Positions 17,403 to 25,994 of a stretch of 38,078 bases of DNA are shown one piece after another. How positions within the stretch are numbered: position 1 is the stretch's first letter; every line of letters starts with the position of its first letter. This DNA is from CAYJLW01 sp964370965 (GTDB lineage: Bacteria; Actinomycetota; Acidimicrobiia; UBA2766): contig CAYJLW010000041.1 in the NCBI GenBank assembly GCA_964370965.1, positions 1-38,078 on the forward strand. The letters run 5' to 3'. The position numbers and the translations under genes were made by a program. The notes under the pieces are model-generated. The model was not told where the DNA came from. It searched no databases and saw nothing but the letters and a program-made list of their open reading frames with translations.

Positions 17403-17999
17403 GTGGCAACGCTACGGTGGCTGGCCGAGGCGAGCAAGGCCGACGTCGAGGTCGACGGCATCTGCCGGATAGGCCGGGGCTCCGACAACGACGTCGTGAT
17501 CGACCTCACGGACGTGAGCCGGGCACATGTCCGCCTCGAGTGCGAGGCCGGTGTCTGGCACGCCGTGGACCTCGGCTCCACGAACGGCACGGTCGTCGAC
17601 TGCGTCCAGCTCCGCCCCTGGCAGCCGCATCCCGTCGGCCATGGCGCCGTCCTGGACGTCGGGGGCGCCGTCCGCCTGCGGTTCCTCCTGAGCGAGAGCG
17701 AGCGTGCCGGCGGCCCGCCGGAGACGACCCGGCGCGTGGCCCAGCGCACCGTACGCCTGACGCCAGCGGAGGGCGAGGTCCTGGAACTGCTCTTCGTGCA
17801 CTACGACGCCGGCCGGGCGGCGCCGCGCCTCGCCACGTTGCGGGAGATGGCAGAGATCCGCCACACCAGCGCCGCCGCCGTGAAGATGCTCATGCAGAGC
17901 CTCTATGACAAGTTCGACCTCGCCGGCCAGGACGAGCGCAACAAGGAGGCGCTCGCCCTGCGCGCCCAGCAGTGGAACGTGACCCGCACCCGCCGATGA
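17403..17999 (+). CDS. FHA-domain protein with C-terminal helix-turn-helix
   Basis: A 198-aa protein. Residues ~1-95 form a forkhead-associated domain, which binds phosphothreonine peptides: ICRIGRGSDNDVVID has Arg25, VSRAHVRLE has Ser39 and His42, and LGSTNGTVV has Asn61, so the recognition residues are all present. Residues ~110-198 (RTVRLTPAEGEVLELLFVHY, then LREMAEIRHTSAAAVKMLMQ) resemble a sigma-region-4/LuxR-like helix-turn-helix. It is divergent from the kinase-ATPase gene over a 61-bp gap, which suggests it is the kinase's phospho-dependent partner and DNA-binding output. The GTG start 17403 fits a leaderless promoter and starts just before the first FHA strand. Confidence 0.85.
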   Translation: MATLRWLAEASKADVEVDGICRIGRGSDNDVVIDLTDVSRAHVRLECEAGVWHAVDLGSTNGTVVDCVQLRPWQPHPVGHGAVLDVGGAVRLRFLLSESERAGGPPETTRRVAQRTVRLTPAEGEVLELLFVHYDAGRAAPRLATLREMAEIRHTSAAAVKMLMQSLYDKFDLAGQDERNKEALALRAQQWNVTRTRR

Positions 18000-18006
18000 C
18001 CGGGCG

Positions 18007-18033
18007 GGCCCCGTCTGTGCAACGTGCGGGGCC
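18007..18033 (+). terminator. Hairpin after the FHA-HTH gene
   Basis: Seven-bp arms GGCCCCG (18007-18013) and CGGGGCC (18027-18033) flank a 13-nt loop, starting 8 bases after the stop codon and followed by TTA. It is a weak probable terminator between the FHA gene and the S1 gene. Confidence 0.4.
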
Positions 18034-18077
18034 TTAGGGCAGACTTGGGCGGCCCCACGAGCCGACCCCGGACCGAC

Positions 18078-19592
18078 ATGCCCGAAGACACCCCCGCTGA
18101 GCCCGACGACACCCGGCTCGATGCCGCCGCGCCGGGCACGTCCGAAAGCCCTGCCCACCCCGGGACGGCGGGGCGCGTCTCCGGCGGGGACGCCGCTCCT
18201 GGCGACCTGGAGGATACGGAGGTCGCTGAGGTCTCGGCTGTCCCATCCGCGGGCTCCGCCCCGGGGGAGGCCGCCGCGCAGCCCCCCAACGCCAAGGTGT
18301 CCTCGGGAACGTCCCGCTACCAGCGCCCCGCCCCCTTCGAGACCGGCCAGGAGGTCACAGGCCGTGTCGTGAAGATCGACCCGAACGAGGTCGTGGTCGA
18401 CCTGGGTCTCTGGGTCGAGGGCGTCGTGGCGACCCGGGAGCTCTCCGTCGAAGGCGACCGCCCCAACGACGAGGTCGTGGCGATCGGCGAAGAGGTCGCC
18501 GCCGTCGTCACCGTCCCCGAAGACGTCTCAGGGAGGGTCCGCCTCTCCGTCGCCCGGGGGCTCCGCGAGGCAGCCTGGGCCGCCGTCGATGCCGCCCTGG
18601 CAGCCGAGGGCGTGCTCCGGGGAACCGTCAGGGAAGCCGTCAAGGGCGGTCTTCGCCTGGACGTGGGCGTCACGGGGTTCCTCCCCGCCTCCCAGATCGA
18701 GCTCCGTCCCGTCGGGGACCTCACCCCGTACGTGGGCCGGGAACTCGAGTGCCGGATCATCGAGACCGACCGCCGACGCCACCAGGTCGTGCTCTCGCGC
18801 CGGGCGCTGCTCGAGGCGGAGCGGGAGGGGCGCATGCATGCCGCCCTCGCCGAGCTGGAAGCGGGCCAGGTCCTTGACGGCGTCGTCGCCGGCATCACGC
18901 CGCTCGGCCTCTTCGTGGACCTCGGCGGCGTCGACGGCCTCGTCCACAACACCGAGGTGGCCTGGACGAAGGTCCCGAACCTCCGCAGCGAGTTCCGAGT
19001 CGGCGACGAGATCAAGGTGAAGGTGCTCGCCGTCGAGAGGGAACGCGGCCGCGTCAGCCTCTCGCGCAGGGCCGTGCTCGAGGATCCCTGGGCCCTCTTC
19101 AGCCGGGAGCACCAGACGGGCGACGTCGTCGAGGGCAAGGTCACCCAGACGACGGACTTCGGCGCCTTCGTCGAGGTGGGCGGCGGCGTGGAGGGCCTCG
19201 TGCACATCTCCGAGCTGGCCCCCTACCGGGTCGAGAAGGCCGCGGACGTCGTCCGTTCCGGCGACGAGGTCCGTGTCCGGGTTCTGCAGATCGATCTCGG
19301 ACGCCGCCGCCTCAGCCTCTCGATCCGGGCCGTGGACGAGGACGCCGGCGGCGGCCGGGAACGCGGCGGGGGGGGCGGCCGGGATGACGGGGGCGGCGGT
19401 CGCGAGGGTGCCCGGCGGGCCAAGCGGGGGAAGCGGGCCCCGGAGCGCTACAGCGTGGGCCACGAGGAAGACGCCTCGTCGGTCATCAGCGGCGACGGCC
19501 TCGCCGCCCTCGCCGAGCTGGGCGAGCAACTCCGCTCTCGAGAGGAACCCGAAGGTGCCCCCGAGTCCACCCCGGAGCCTGCGGACGAGTAA
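18078..19592 (+). CDS. S1 RNA-binding-domain protein (divergent RpsA paralogue)
   Basis: A 504-aa protein with four S1/OB domains at about residues 88-160, 176-242, 262-332 and 346-418. Typical S1 blocks are seen, such as GLRLDVGVTGFLPASQIELR, LFVDLGGVDGLVH and TDFGAFVEVGGGVEGLVHIS. The arrangement equals actinobacterial ribosomal protein S1, which helps mRNA bind the 30S subunit. Domain 1 is divergent, and an ~85-residue acidic, Ala/Pro-rich N-terminal tail plus a C-terminal Gly/Arg/Asp tail (~423-455) are unusual for the housekeeping protein. It may be a second S1 copy or the lineage's only S1. The start is ATG 18078; a longer GTG start (18024) would run through the terminator hairpin. No partner genes are adjacent. 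Confidence 0.82.
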   Translation: MPEDTPAEPDDTRLDAAAPGTSESPAHPGTAGRVSGGDAAPGDLEDTEVAEVSAVPSAGSAPGEAAAQPPNAKVSSGTSRYQRPAPFETGQEVTGRVVKIDPNEVVVDLGLWVEGVVATRELSVEGDRPNDEVVAIGEEVAAVVTVPEDVSGRVRLSVARGLREAAWAAVDAALAAEGVLRGTVREAVKGGLRLDVGVTGFLPASQIELRPVGDLTPYVGRELECRIIETDRRRHQVVLSRRALLEAEREGRMHAALAELEAGQVLDGVVAGITPLGLFVDLGGVDGLVHNTEVAWTKVPNLRSEFRVGDEIKVKVLAVERERGRVSLSRRAVLEDPWALFSREHQTGDVVEGKVTQTTDFGAFVEVGGGVEGLVHISELAPYRVEKAADVVRSGDEVRVRVLQIDLGRRRLSLSIRAVDEDAGGGRERGGGGGRDDGGGGREGARRAKRGKRAPERYSVGHEEDASSVISGDGLAALAELGEQLRSREEPEGAPESTPEPADE

Positions 19593-19593
19593 C

Positions 19594-19714
19594 CGGACGG
19601 CGACCGGTCGCGTGAGGGCGGGCTCGGACGGCGCTCGGTCGCGTAGGGCCGGCCGGACGGCGCTCGGTCGCGTAGGGCCGGGCCGGACGGCGTTCGGTCG
19701 CGTGAGGGGTGGCT
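19594..19714. repeat. Four imperfect ~30-bp tandem repeats
   Basis: Copies begin at 19594, 19625, 19654 and 19684, each opening CGGACGGCG, followed by CGGTCGCGT (copies 2-4 with a T or C between). Lengths are 29-31 bp. They start two bases after the S1 gene stop and end before the terminator hairpin, so they are transcribed as the 3' tail of that mRNA. Each unit holds CG-rich inverted segments. Confidence 0.75.
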
Positions 19715-19748
19715 TTGCCGCCCCGGGACAGCCGTGGGCGGCACTACG

Positions 19749-20696
19749 TCAAGAGGGGGGTTCCAAAGGGGGGAGCTTGCTCCCCCCTTTGAGTGCCAGG
19801 CCGGGCCGGGGCCAGGGCATCGACACGAGGCGCCCCGTGGAGCTCAGCGTGACGTAGGCGGTGCGGCGGTTCGGGCCGCCGAACGCCACATTTGTGACCA
19901 CGAGGTCGGGCAGGGGGACGTGCGTGACCGAGGAGCCGTCGGGGGAGATCACGGTGAGGCCGCCGTTCATGATCGTGGCGACGACGATGTTGCCGTCGGC
20001 CTCCACGGCCATGGAGTCGAGGAGCTGCAGACCGGGGAGGCCGGCGACGAGCATGCCGCCACCGAGGGGGCCTCCGCCGGCGACCTCGCCCGGAGCGGGG
20101 ACGTCCCACCGGTAGACCCGGCCCGTGTGGGTTTCCGCCACGTAGAGCACGGTGGCGTCAGGGGACAGGGCGATGCCGTTCGCGGAGTCGACGGGCTGGA
20201 CCACCTCGCGGATCATCGAGCCGTCGGGGGAGGCGTAGTAGATGCCGCCCCGGCGTTCGAGACGGGGTGTCTTTGTGCCGTGGTCGGTGAACCAGAAGTT
20301 CCCAGCGCTGTCGAAGACGAGGTCGTTTGGAGACAGGAGCGGGTGTCCGCCGCACTCGGTGTAGAGGACGGTGACTTCGCCCGTCGCCAGGTCGACGCGC
20401 TCGATGCGCCCGCCGGAGTAGTCCGCGGGGAGGTCGGGGAGCGGCACGAGCAGCCCCCCCGCCTCCCGGTACTGGAAGCTGCCCCCGTTGTTGGCGACGT
20501 ACAGGGCGCCGTCGGGACCGAGGGCGGCGCCGTTCGGGCCGCCCCCCGGTTCGGCGACGGTCTCGATGCGACCGTCTTCGCACACGCGAGTGACGCGTCC
20601 GGCGGCGATCTCGACGACGACGACGCTGCCGTCGTCCATGACGACGGGCCCCTCGGGGAAACGCAGGCCCGACGCGAGCTCGGTGAGGTCGTCCAT
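19749..20696 (-). CDS. SMP-30/gluconolactonase-like beta-propeller protein
   Basis: A 315-aa six-bladed propeller protein of the SMP-30/LRE family, whose members are metal-dependent lactonases or related hydrolases. The divalent-metal ligands are recognisable: Glu15 in RFPEGPVV, Asn in LLSPNDLVFDSAGNFWFTD, Asn in DSANGIALSPD and Asp in LDSMAVEADGNIVVA. No signal peptide is seen, so it is probably cytoplasmic. The last ~12 codons (KGGSKLPPLEPPS) are made by reading through the terminator hairpin and are unlikely to be conserved. A TACGCT -10-like box (20703-20708) lies six bases before ATG 20696. The phosphatase gene ends 31 bases upstream, so the two could also share a transcript. The substrate is unknown. 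Confidence 0.87.
   Translation of the reverse strand: MDDLTELASGLRFPEGPVVMDDGSVVVVEIAAGRVTRVCEDGRIETVAEPGGGPNGAALGPDGALYVANNGGSFQYREAGGLLVPLPDLPADYSGGRIERVDLATGEVTVLYTECGGHPLLSPNDLVFDSAGNFWFTDHGTKTPRLERRGGIYYASPDGSMIREVVQPVDSANGIALSPDATVLYVAETHTGRVYRWDVPAPGEVAGGGPLGGGMLVAGLPGLQLLDSMAVEADGNIVVATIMNGGLTVISPDGSSVTHVPLPDLVVTNVAFGGPNRRTAYVTLSSTGRLVSMPWPRPGLALKGGSKLPPLEPPS
19764..19791. terminator. Strong bidirectional terminator hairpin
   Basis: Perfect 12-bp arms (19764-19775 and 19780-19791) surround a CTTG loop. The stem is a run of A3G6AG and its complement, so each strand ends in a T-tract. It lies between the S1 gene and the convergent lactonase gene and overlaps the last codons of the latter. 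Confidence 0.75.
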
Positions 20697-20702
20697 GCCG
20701 GG

Positions 20703-20708
20703 AGCGTA
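20703..20708 (-). promoter_or_regulatory. Leaderless -10 element of the lactonase gene
   Basis: TACGCT on the minus strand, six bases before ATG 20696, with no ribosome binding site. It is in the 31-base gap after the phosphatase gene. Confidence 0.4.
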
Positions 20709-20727
20709 GCGACAGGCGCTCGGCGCG

Positions 20728-22344
20728 TCAGGGCGTCTCGGTGTGCAGAGCAGGGGACCCGGCGTCGACGCGGAAGCGGGCCGAGACGACTGGCCAGGAC
20801 TCCATGGCCCTGTGGTCGACGACCTTGAACTCGACCCTCAGCCGCGACGGGGCCGCCCCGTCGGAGGCCGTGATCTCCGCGACCGCGTAGCCCCGACGGA
20901 TCAGGTCGACGAACACGAAGTGCGGATTGAGCTGCAACCACAGGCGCCCCAGGTCACCCCGCAAGTCGCCCAGGATGTCCGCGTAGTCGCTCGTGATCCC
21001 ACCGCCCACGAACTCGAAGGCGACGGGGTCCTGGGTGTCGTCGTCGTAGTCGGGCCGCACCGACCCCGCCCAGAACGAGTGCACGTCGCCGGTGAGCACG
21101 GCGACGTTGCGTCGGCGGCCGGCGGCGTTCAGGGACTGGAGATGCTCCAGGATCTGGCGTCGTTCCCAGAGGTAGGCGTCCCACTGGTCGCCGTTCATGT
21201 AGATCCCGGCGTTGCGTTGCGCTTCGGGGTTGAGGCTGCGCATCTCAGGGGTGTCGAAGTCGAGGAGGCGCCAGGGCAGGAACACCACCTGGTTGCCGAT
21301 CACCTGCCACGTGGCGGGCGAGCGCTCCAGGCGCTCCAGGAGCCAGGCCTTCTGGTCGGCGCCCAGGATCGTGCGATGGCCCGGCCAGGTGGCCATGATC
21401 CCCGGAAGCGCGGCCGTGTTGAAAAGGATGGGCAGCTCGGGGTCGCGGTACTGGCGGGTGTCGAGCAGGATGAGCTCGGCGAGGGCGCCCCACCGGTGCG
21501 AACGGTGGATCCGGGCGCGGTCTGCGTCCAGGCTCTCGGGGAAGACGGGCATGTACTCCACCCAGGCCTGCAGCGCCGCCCGCCAACGGTCCATGTCCTC
21601 CGCGATCGTGAAACGGTCGAAGTTGTTCCGGAACTCGTGGTCGTCCCAGATCGGCACCAGCGGGTGGTTCGCGTGGGCGGCCTGCATGTGGAGGTCGCTG
21701 CGGTAGAGGCGGTACTTCGCCCGGTACTGGGCCAGCGTGCGGGCCTCGCCCACGGTGTCGAGACGGACATCCTGGCCCCCGGACTCGTAGATGTAGTCGC
21801 CCAGGTGCACGAAGCAGTCGACGTCCTCGTTCGCGATCCCCTGGTAGGCGGTGAAGTAGCCGGCGGCGAAGTGCTGGCAGCTCCCGAAGGCGAAGCGGAA
21901 CCGCTCCGGCCGGGCGCCGGGGCGGGGGAGCGTACGGGCGCGCCCGATCGGGCTGAAGGCCCCGAGGGCGTGAAAGCGGTAGTAGTAGGCCCGGTGGGGC
22001 CGGAGACCACCGGCGCGCACCTTCACCGTGAAGTCCGAGCCCGCGACCGCGCCTGCGGTCCCGGACGCCACGACACGGTCGAAGCCCGGGGTCGGCGAGA
22101 CCGCCCACGCCACCGGAACGGGACCCGCGACGCCCGGCGGACGCTGTACCCGGGTCCAGAGCACCACGGACGTGTCGCTGTCGAGGCCCGACACGACGCC
22201 GCAGGTGAAGATGCCGCCGGGCGCAGGCCCGCCGGGCGCAGGAGTGCTCGGGGCGCCCCACGCGCGGGGCAGGGCGGCGCCGGCAGGGAGTGCGGACGTT
22301 CCCAACCCGGCCGCGGTGAACTTCAGGAACTCGCGGCGGTCCAC
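20728..22344 (-). CDS. phoD: PhoD-like alkaline phosphatase/phosphodiesterase, Tat-exported
   Basis: A 538-aa secreted metallophosphoesterase. The N-terminus MDRREFLKFTAAGLGTSALP is a twin-arginine signal, so the protein folds with its metals before export. Residues ~44-140 are the PhoD N-terminal beta domain (IFTCGVVSGLDSDTSVVLWT). The catalytic domain shows FGSCQH (153-157), HLGDYIYE (180-187), WDDHEFRNNF (233-242), GNQVVFLPW and LTGDVHSFW, the expected metal-binding sequence set. The family hydrolyses phosphomono- and diesters using Fe3+/Ca2+. The start is GTG 22344, set by the position of the Tat motif; no clear ribosome binding site is present. No Pho box is recognisable. The lactonase gene follows 31 bases downstream in the same direction. 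Confidence 0.93.
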   Translation of the reverse strand: MDRREFLKFTAAGLGTSALPAGAALPRAWGAPSTPAPGGPAPGGIFTCGVVSGLDSDTSVVLWTRVQRPPGVAGPVPVAWAVSPTPGFDRVVASGTAGAVAGSDFTVKVRAGGLRPHRAYYYRFHALGAFSPIGRARTLPRPGARPERFRFAFGSCQHFAAGYFTAYQGIANEDVDCFVHLGDYIYESGGQDVRLDTVGEARTLAQYRAKYRLYRSDLHMQAAHANHPLVPIWDDHEFRNNFDRFTIAEDMDRWRAALQAWVEYMPVFPESLDADRARIHRSHRWGALAELILLDTRQYRDPELPILFNTAALPGIMATWPGHRTILGADQKAWLLERLERSPATWQVIGNQVVFLPWRLLDFDTPEMRSLNPEAQRNAGIYMNGDQWDAYLWERRQILEHLQSLNAAGRRRNVAVLTGDVHSFWAGSVRPDYDDDTQDPVAFEFVGGGITSDYADILGDLRGDLGRLWLQLNPHFVFVDLIRRGYAVAEITASDGAAPSRLRVEFKVVDHRAMESWPVVSARFRVDAGSPALHTETP

Positions 22345-22399
22345 GGGGGGAACTTCGCCCCCGGAGCCGCGGACACCTTCCCGGGCACCCGGGAGGGAA

Positions 22400-23737
22400 T
22401 CAGCCCAGGAAGCGCCGGATCACCATCTCGTAGGCGTCCACGGCGAGTTCCAGGGAGCCCACCGAGACACGCTCGTCGTCGCCGTGGAAGAGCGTCCCGA
22501 AAGCCTCCAGGTCGACGGCGTCGTCGTGCAGGGTGAACCCGTAGGCTACGGATCCGTGACGTCTGAAGAAGCGGGCGTCCGTCGTGAAGGGCGCCAGCCA
22601 GGGGACGATGCTCGCCGGGCCGATGAGGGCGTCGGTGACCTCGGCGAGGACGTCCCAGAGGGGCGTCGCCACCGGGGACTCGCTCGCCGGGTCGACCAGG
22701 ATCCGCTCCACGGTCGCCTCCGGGAACACGTCGCCGAGCGCCCGGGCCAACTCGGCGTCGAGGTCCGCGGCCGAGGCCCCGGGGAGGGAGCGGGCGTCGA
22801 CGTCGACCGCGGCGGCAGCCGCCACGGTGTTCGCCTTCTCCCCGGCGTGCACCATGTTCGGCGAGAAGGTCGTCCGCGTGCAGGCGTGCAGCACGCGGTG
22901 CGCCGCCTCACGCTCGCCGGCGACGACACCGATGGCGTCGTCGAGGCGCAGCGGATCGACGAGAGCCTCCTTGGTGGCATCGGGCAGGGACATGCCCTCC
23001 ACCATCGTCCGCCAGAGCCCGGTGACCTCGGGTTCCGGCGCGTACCCCGCGAGGCGCGTGACCGCCCGGGCGGCCTTGACGCAGGCGTTGTCGCGCCGGT
23101 ACGGCATCGAACCGTGCCCCGGCGTGCCCCCGAAGTGGAGGCGGCGCCACATCGGCCCCTTCTCCCCGGCGAGCACAGCGACCGCCCGCCCTCCGGCGCC
23201 CTGGGAGAGGAGGATCCCTCCCCCCTCGCCGATCACGTAGTCGGTCCTGACGGCATCGGCCTCGTGCTCGAGGACCCAACCGGCTCCGTGCGTGCCGCCC
23301 GCCTCCTCGTCGGCCGGGGCGAAGAAGACCAGGGTGCCCCGCGGCCGGAACCCGCTTTCGAGGAGATGGCGGATCGCCACCGCCTGCGCCGCAGTCTGGT
23401 TGAGCATGTCCACGGCCCCCCGGCCCCACACGACGCCGTCGCGGACCTCCGCGGCGAACGGATCGACGGTCCAGGCCCCCGCGCCGGCCGGTACGACGTC
23501 GGTGTGGCCCATCAGGCAGAGGGAGGGGGCGTCGGGGTCGCTGCCCTCCACACGGGCGACCAGGGAGTCCCGTCCGGGCAGGGGGGAGAAGCGGGCGACG
23601 TCCAGGGCGCACCCTTCGAGGTAGGCCTCGAGGGTGTCGGCGGAGCGGACCTCCTGGCCGGACTCGGGCGCTCCGCTGTTCACGCAGGCGTTGCGGATCA
23701 GGGTGCGACAGAGGTCCACGACGGCGCCGGGGGACAT
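22400..23737 (-). CDS. M20/M25/M40-family zinc metallopeptidase
   Basis: A 445-aa cytoplasmic hydrolase of the carboxypeptidase/deacylase M20 family. Zinc ligands and catalytic residues are complete: His78 and Asp80 in LMGHTDVVP, bridging Asp110 in GRGAVDMLN, Glu144 base and Glu145 ligand in PADEEAGGTHG, Glu171 in IGEGGG, and His418 in TLFHGDDERV. The lid domain (FGGTPGHGSMPYRRDN) is also typical. Family members cleave dipeptides or N-acyl amino acids; the exact substrate is unknown. ATG 23737 is nine bases after the stop of the upstream membrane-protein gene. A TAGCCT hexamer six bases before the ATG suggests an added leaderless promoter. Confidence 0.92.
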   Translation of the reverse strand: MSPGAVVDLCRTLIRNACVNSGAPESGQEVRSADTLEAYLEGCALDVARFSPLPGRDSLVARVEGSDPDAPSLCLMGHTDVVPAGAGAWTVDPFAAEVRDGVVWGRGAVDMLNQTAAQAVAIRHLLESGFRPRGTLVFFAPADEEAGGTHGAGWVLEHEADAVRTDYVIGEGGGILLSQGAGGRAVAVLAGEKGPMWRRLHFGGTPGHGSMPYRRDNACVKAARAVTRLAGYAPEPEVTGLWRTMVEGMSLPDATKEALVDPLRLDDAIGVVAGEREAAHRVLHACTRTTFSPNMVHAGEKANTVAAAAAVDVDARSLPGASAADLDAELARALGDVFPEATVERILVDPASESPVATPLWDVLAEVTDALIGPASIVPWLAPFTTDARFFRRHGSVAYGFTLHDDAVDLEAFGTLFHGDDERVSVGSLELAVDAYEMVIRRFLG

Positions 23738-23746
23738 GCAGGCAGG

Positions 23747-24472
<726 letters not shown>

Positions 24473-24528
24473 AACGCACGCTACCGCGCCCGCGGTCCGC
24501 GACACGCTCCTGTGGGGCGCCCCCTCGC

Positions 24529-25848
24529 TCAGTACCTGTAGTGGTCCGGCTTGTAGGGGCCGTGCTGGGGGATGCCGAGGTACTCGGCCTGGTCGTCGCT
24601 GAGCTCGCTGAGGCGCACGCCGAGCTGGTCGAGGTGGAGACGCGCGACCTTCTCGTCGAGGTGCTTGGGGAGGACGTACACCTTGTTCTCGTACTGTCCG
24701 TGGTTCGTCCAGAGCTCGACCTGGGCCATGACCTGGTTCGTGAAGCTCGCCGACATCACGAAACTCGGGTGGCCGGTGGCGTTGCCCAGGTTGAGGAGGC
24801 GGCCCTCGGAGAGGAGGATGATGCGCTTCCCGTTCGGGAACACGACCCAGTCGACCTGGGGCTTGATGTTCACCCACTCGAGGTCGCGGATGGCCGCCAC
24901 CTCGATCTCGTCGTCGAAGTGACCGATGTTGCCCACGATGGCACCGTCCTTCATGACGTCCATGTGGGCCCGGGTGATGATGTCCTTGCAGCCCGTGGCC
25001 GTGACGAAGATGTCGGCGCCGGGGGCGGCATCCTCCATCGTGACGACCTCGAAGCCTTCCATCGACGCCTGCAGGGCGCAGATGGGGTCGATCTCGGTCA
25101 CGAGCACCCGTGCGCCTTGGCCGCGCAGCGCCTGCGCGCAGCCCTTGCCCACGCCGCCGTAGCCGGCGACGACGGCGATCTTGCCCGCCACCATGACGTC
25201 TGTGCCGCGCTTGAGGCCGTCGAGGAGTGACTCGCGGCACCCGTAGGTGTTGTCGAACTTGGACTTCGTCACGGAGTCGTTCACGTTGATCGCCGGCATC
25301 TTCAAGGTGCCTTCGCGTTCCATCTGGTAGAGGCGGCCCACGCCGGTCGTGGTCTCCTCGGAGAGGCCGACGAGGCCGGCGAGGGCGTCGGTGCGCTTCA
25401 CGTGCACCCAGTGGGTGAGGTCGCCGCCGTCGTCGAGGATCATCGTCGGTCCGGCGGGGCCGGCGTCTGGGCCCCCGGACGGGTCCGTGAAGTCGAGGGT
25501 GCGGTCGGTGCACCACCAGTACTCGTCCTCGGTCTCGCCCTTCCAGGCGAACACGGGCACGCCGGAGGCGGCGACGGCGGCGGCGGCCTGGTCCTGGGTG
25601 GAGAAGATGTTGCAGGACGCCCAGCGCACCTGGGCCCCGAGGTGCACCAGGGTCTCGATGAGGACGGCCGTCTGGATGGTCATGTGGAGGCTGCCGGCGA
25701 TGCGGGCGCCGGCGAGGGGCTTCGAGTCGCCGTACTCCTGGCGCAGGGCCATGAGCCCGGGCATCTCGCCCTCGGCGATCTGGATCTCCTTGCGGCCCCA
25801 TTCGGCCAGGGAGATGTCGGCCACTCGGTAGTCGGGGGAATCGGCCAC
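24529..25848 (-). CDS. ahcY: Adenosylhomocysteinase (S-adenosyl-L-homocysteine hydrolase)
   Basis: A 439-aa enzyme that splits S-adenosylhomocysteine to adenosine and homocysteine, removing the product inhibitor of methyltransferases. Visible hallmarks are SLHMTIQTAVLIETL, QVRWASCNIFSTQDQAAAA, the catalytic Lys/Asp segment NDSVTKSKFDNTYGCRESL, the NAD+-binding loop AGYGGVGKGCAQALRG, TEIDPICALQASMEGFEV, GNIGHFDDEI, and the C-terminal PYKPDHYRY with the Lys and Tyr that reach the partner subunit's NAD. Length and motifs are complete. The start is GTG 25848 with AAGGAG eight bases upstream. A ~100-base leader and a TAGAAT -10 box lie upstream. No metK, metH or other SAM-cycle gene is adjacent. 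Confidence 0.97.
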   Translation of the reverse strand: MADSPDYRVADISLAEWGRKEIQIAEGEMPGLMALRQEYGDSKPLAGARIAGSLHMTIQTAVLIETLVHLGAQVRWASCNIFSTQDQAAAAVAASGVPVFAWKGETEDEYWWCTDRTLDFTDPSGGPDAGPAGPTMILDDGGDLTHWVHVKRTDALAGLVGLSEETTTGVGRLYQMEREGTLKMPAINVNDSVTKSKFDNTYGCRESLLDGLKRGTDVMVAGKIAVVAGYGGVGKGCAQALRGQGARVLVTEIDPICALQASMEGFEVVTMEDAAPGADIFVTATGCKDIITRAHMDVMKDGAIVGNIGHFDDEIEVAAIRDLEWVNIKPQVDWVVFPNGKRIILLSEGRLLNLGNATGHPSFVMSASFTNQVMAQVELWTNHGQYENKVYVLPKHLDEKVARLHLDQLGVRLSELSDDQAEYLGIPQHGPYKPDHYRY

Positions 25849-25955
25849 GGTGATGCTCCTTTGTACGCGCGGCTACGCAACCTGTCGGGTACGGGCCGGC
25901 GACTGGCATCTACCAGGGTCGAGCACTCGGGCTCTTCGCCGCGGATCTGTGGGGG

Positions 25956-25961
25956 ATTCTA
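25956..25961 (-). promoter_or_regulatory. -10 box of ahcY
   Basis: TAGAAT on the minus strand, giving a transcription start near 25949 and a leader of about 100 nt. The leader holds two small hairpins, GAGC-CCGAGT-GCTC and CTGG-TAGATG-CCAG. No convincing -35 is seen. The leader does not match the SAH riboswitch pattern I know. Confidence 0.5.
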
Positions 25962-25994
25962 CGCGCGGGGTCGCCACCCCTGCGCCAGCCGCGC

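Noticed and set aside
20728..22536. Large plus-strand open frames opposite the PhoD-like and other minus-strand genes
   Set aside because: These are GC-bias shadows with no start signals or domains; the minus-strand frames have complete catalytic motifs.
25849..25990. SAH riboswitch before ahcY
   Set aside because: The conserved SAH-I blocks I know are not present; only two small hairpins are seen.
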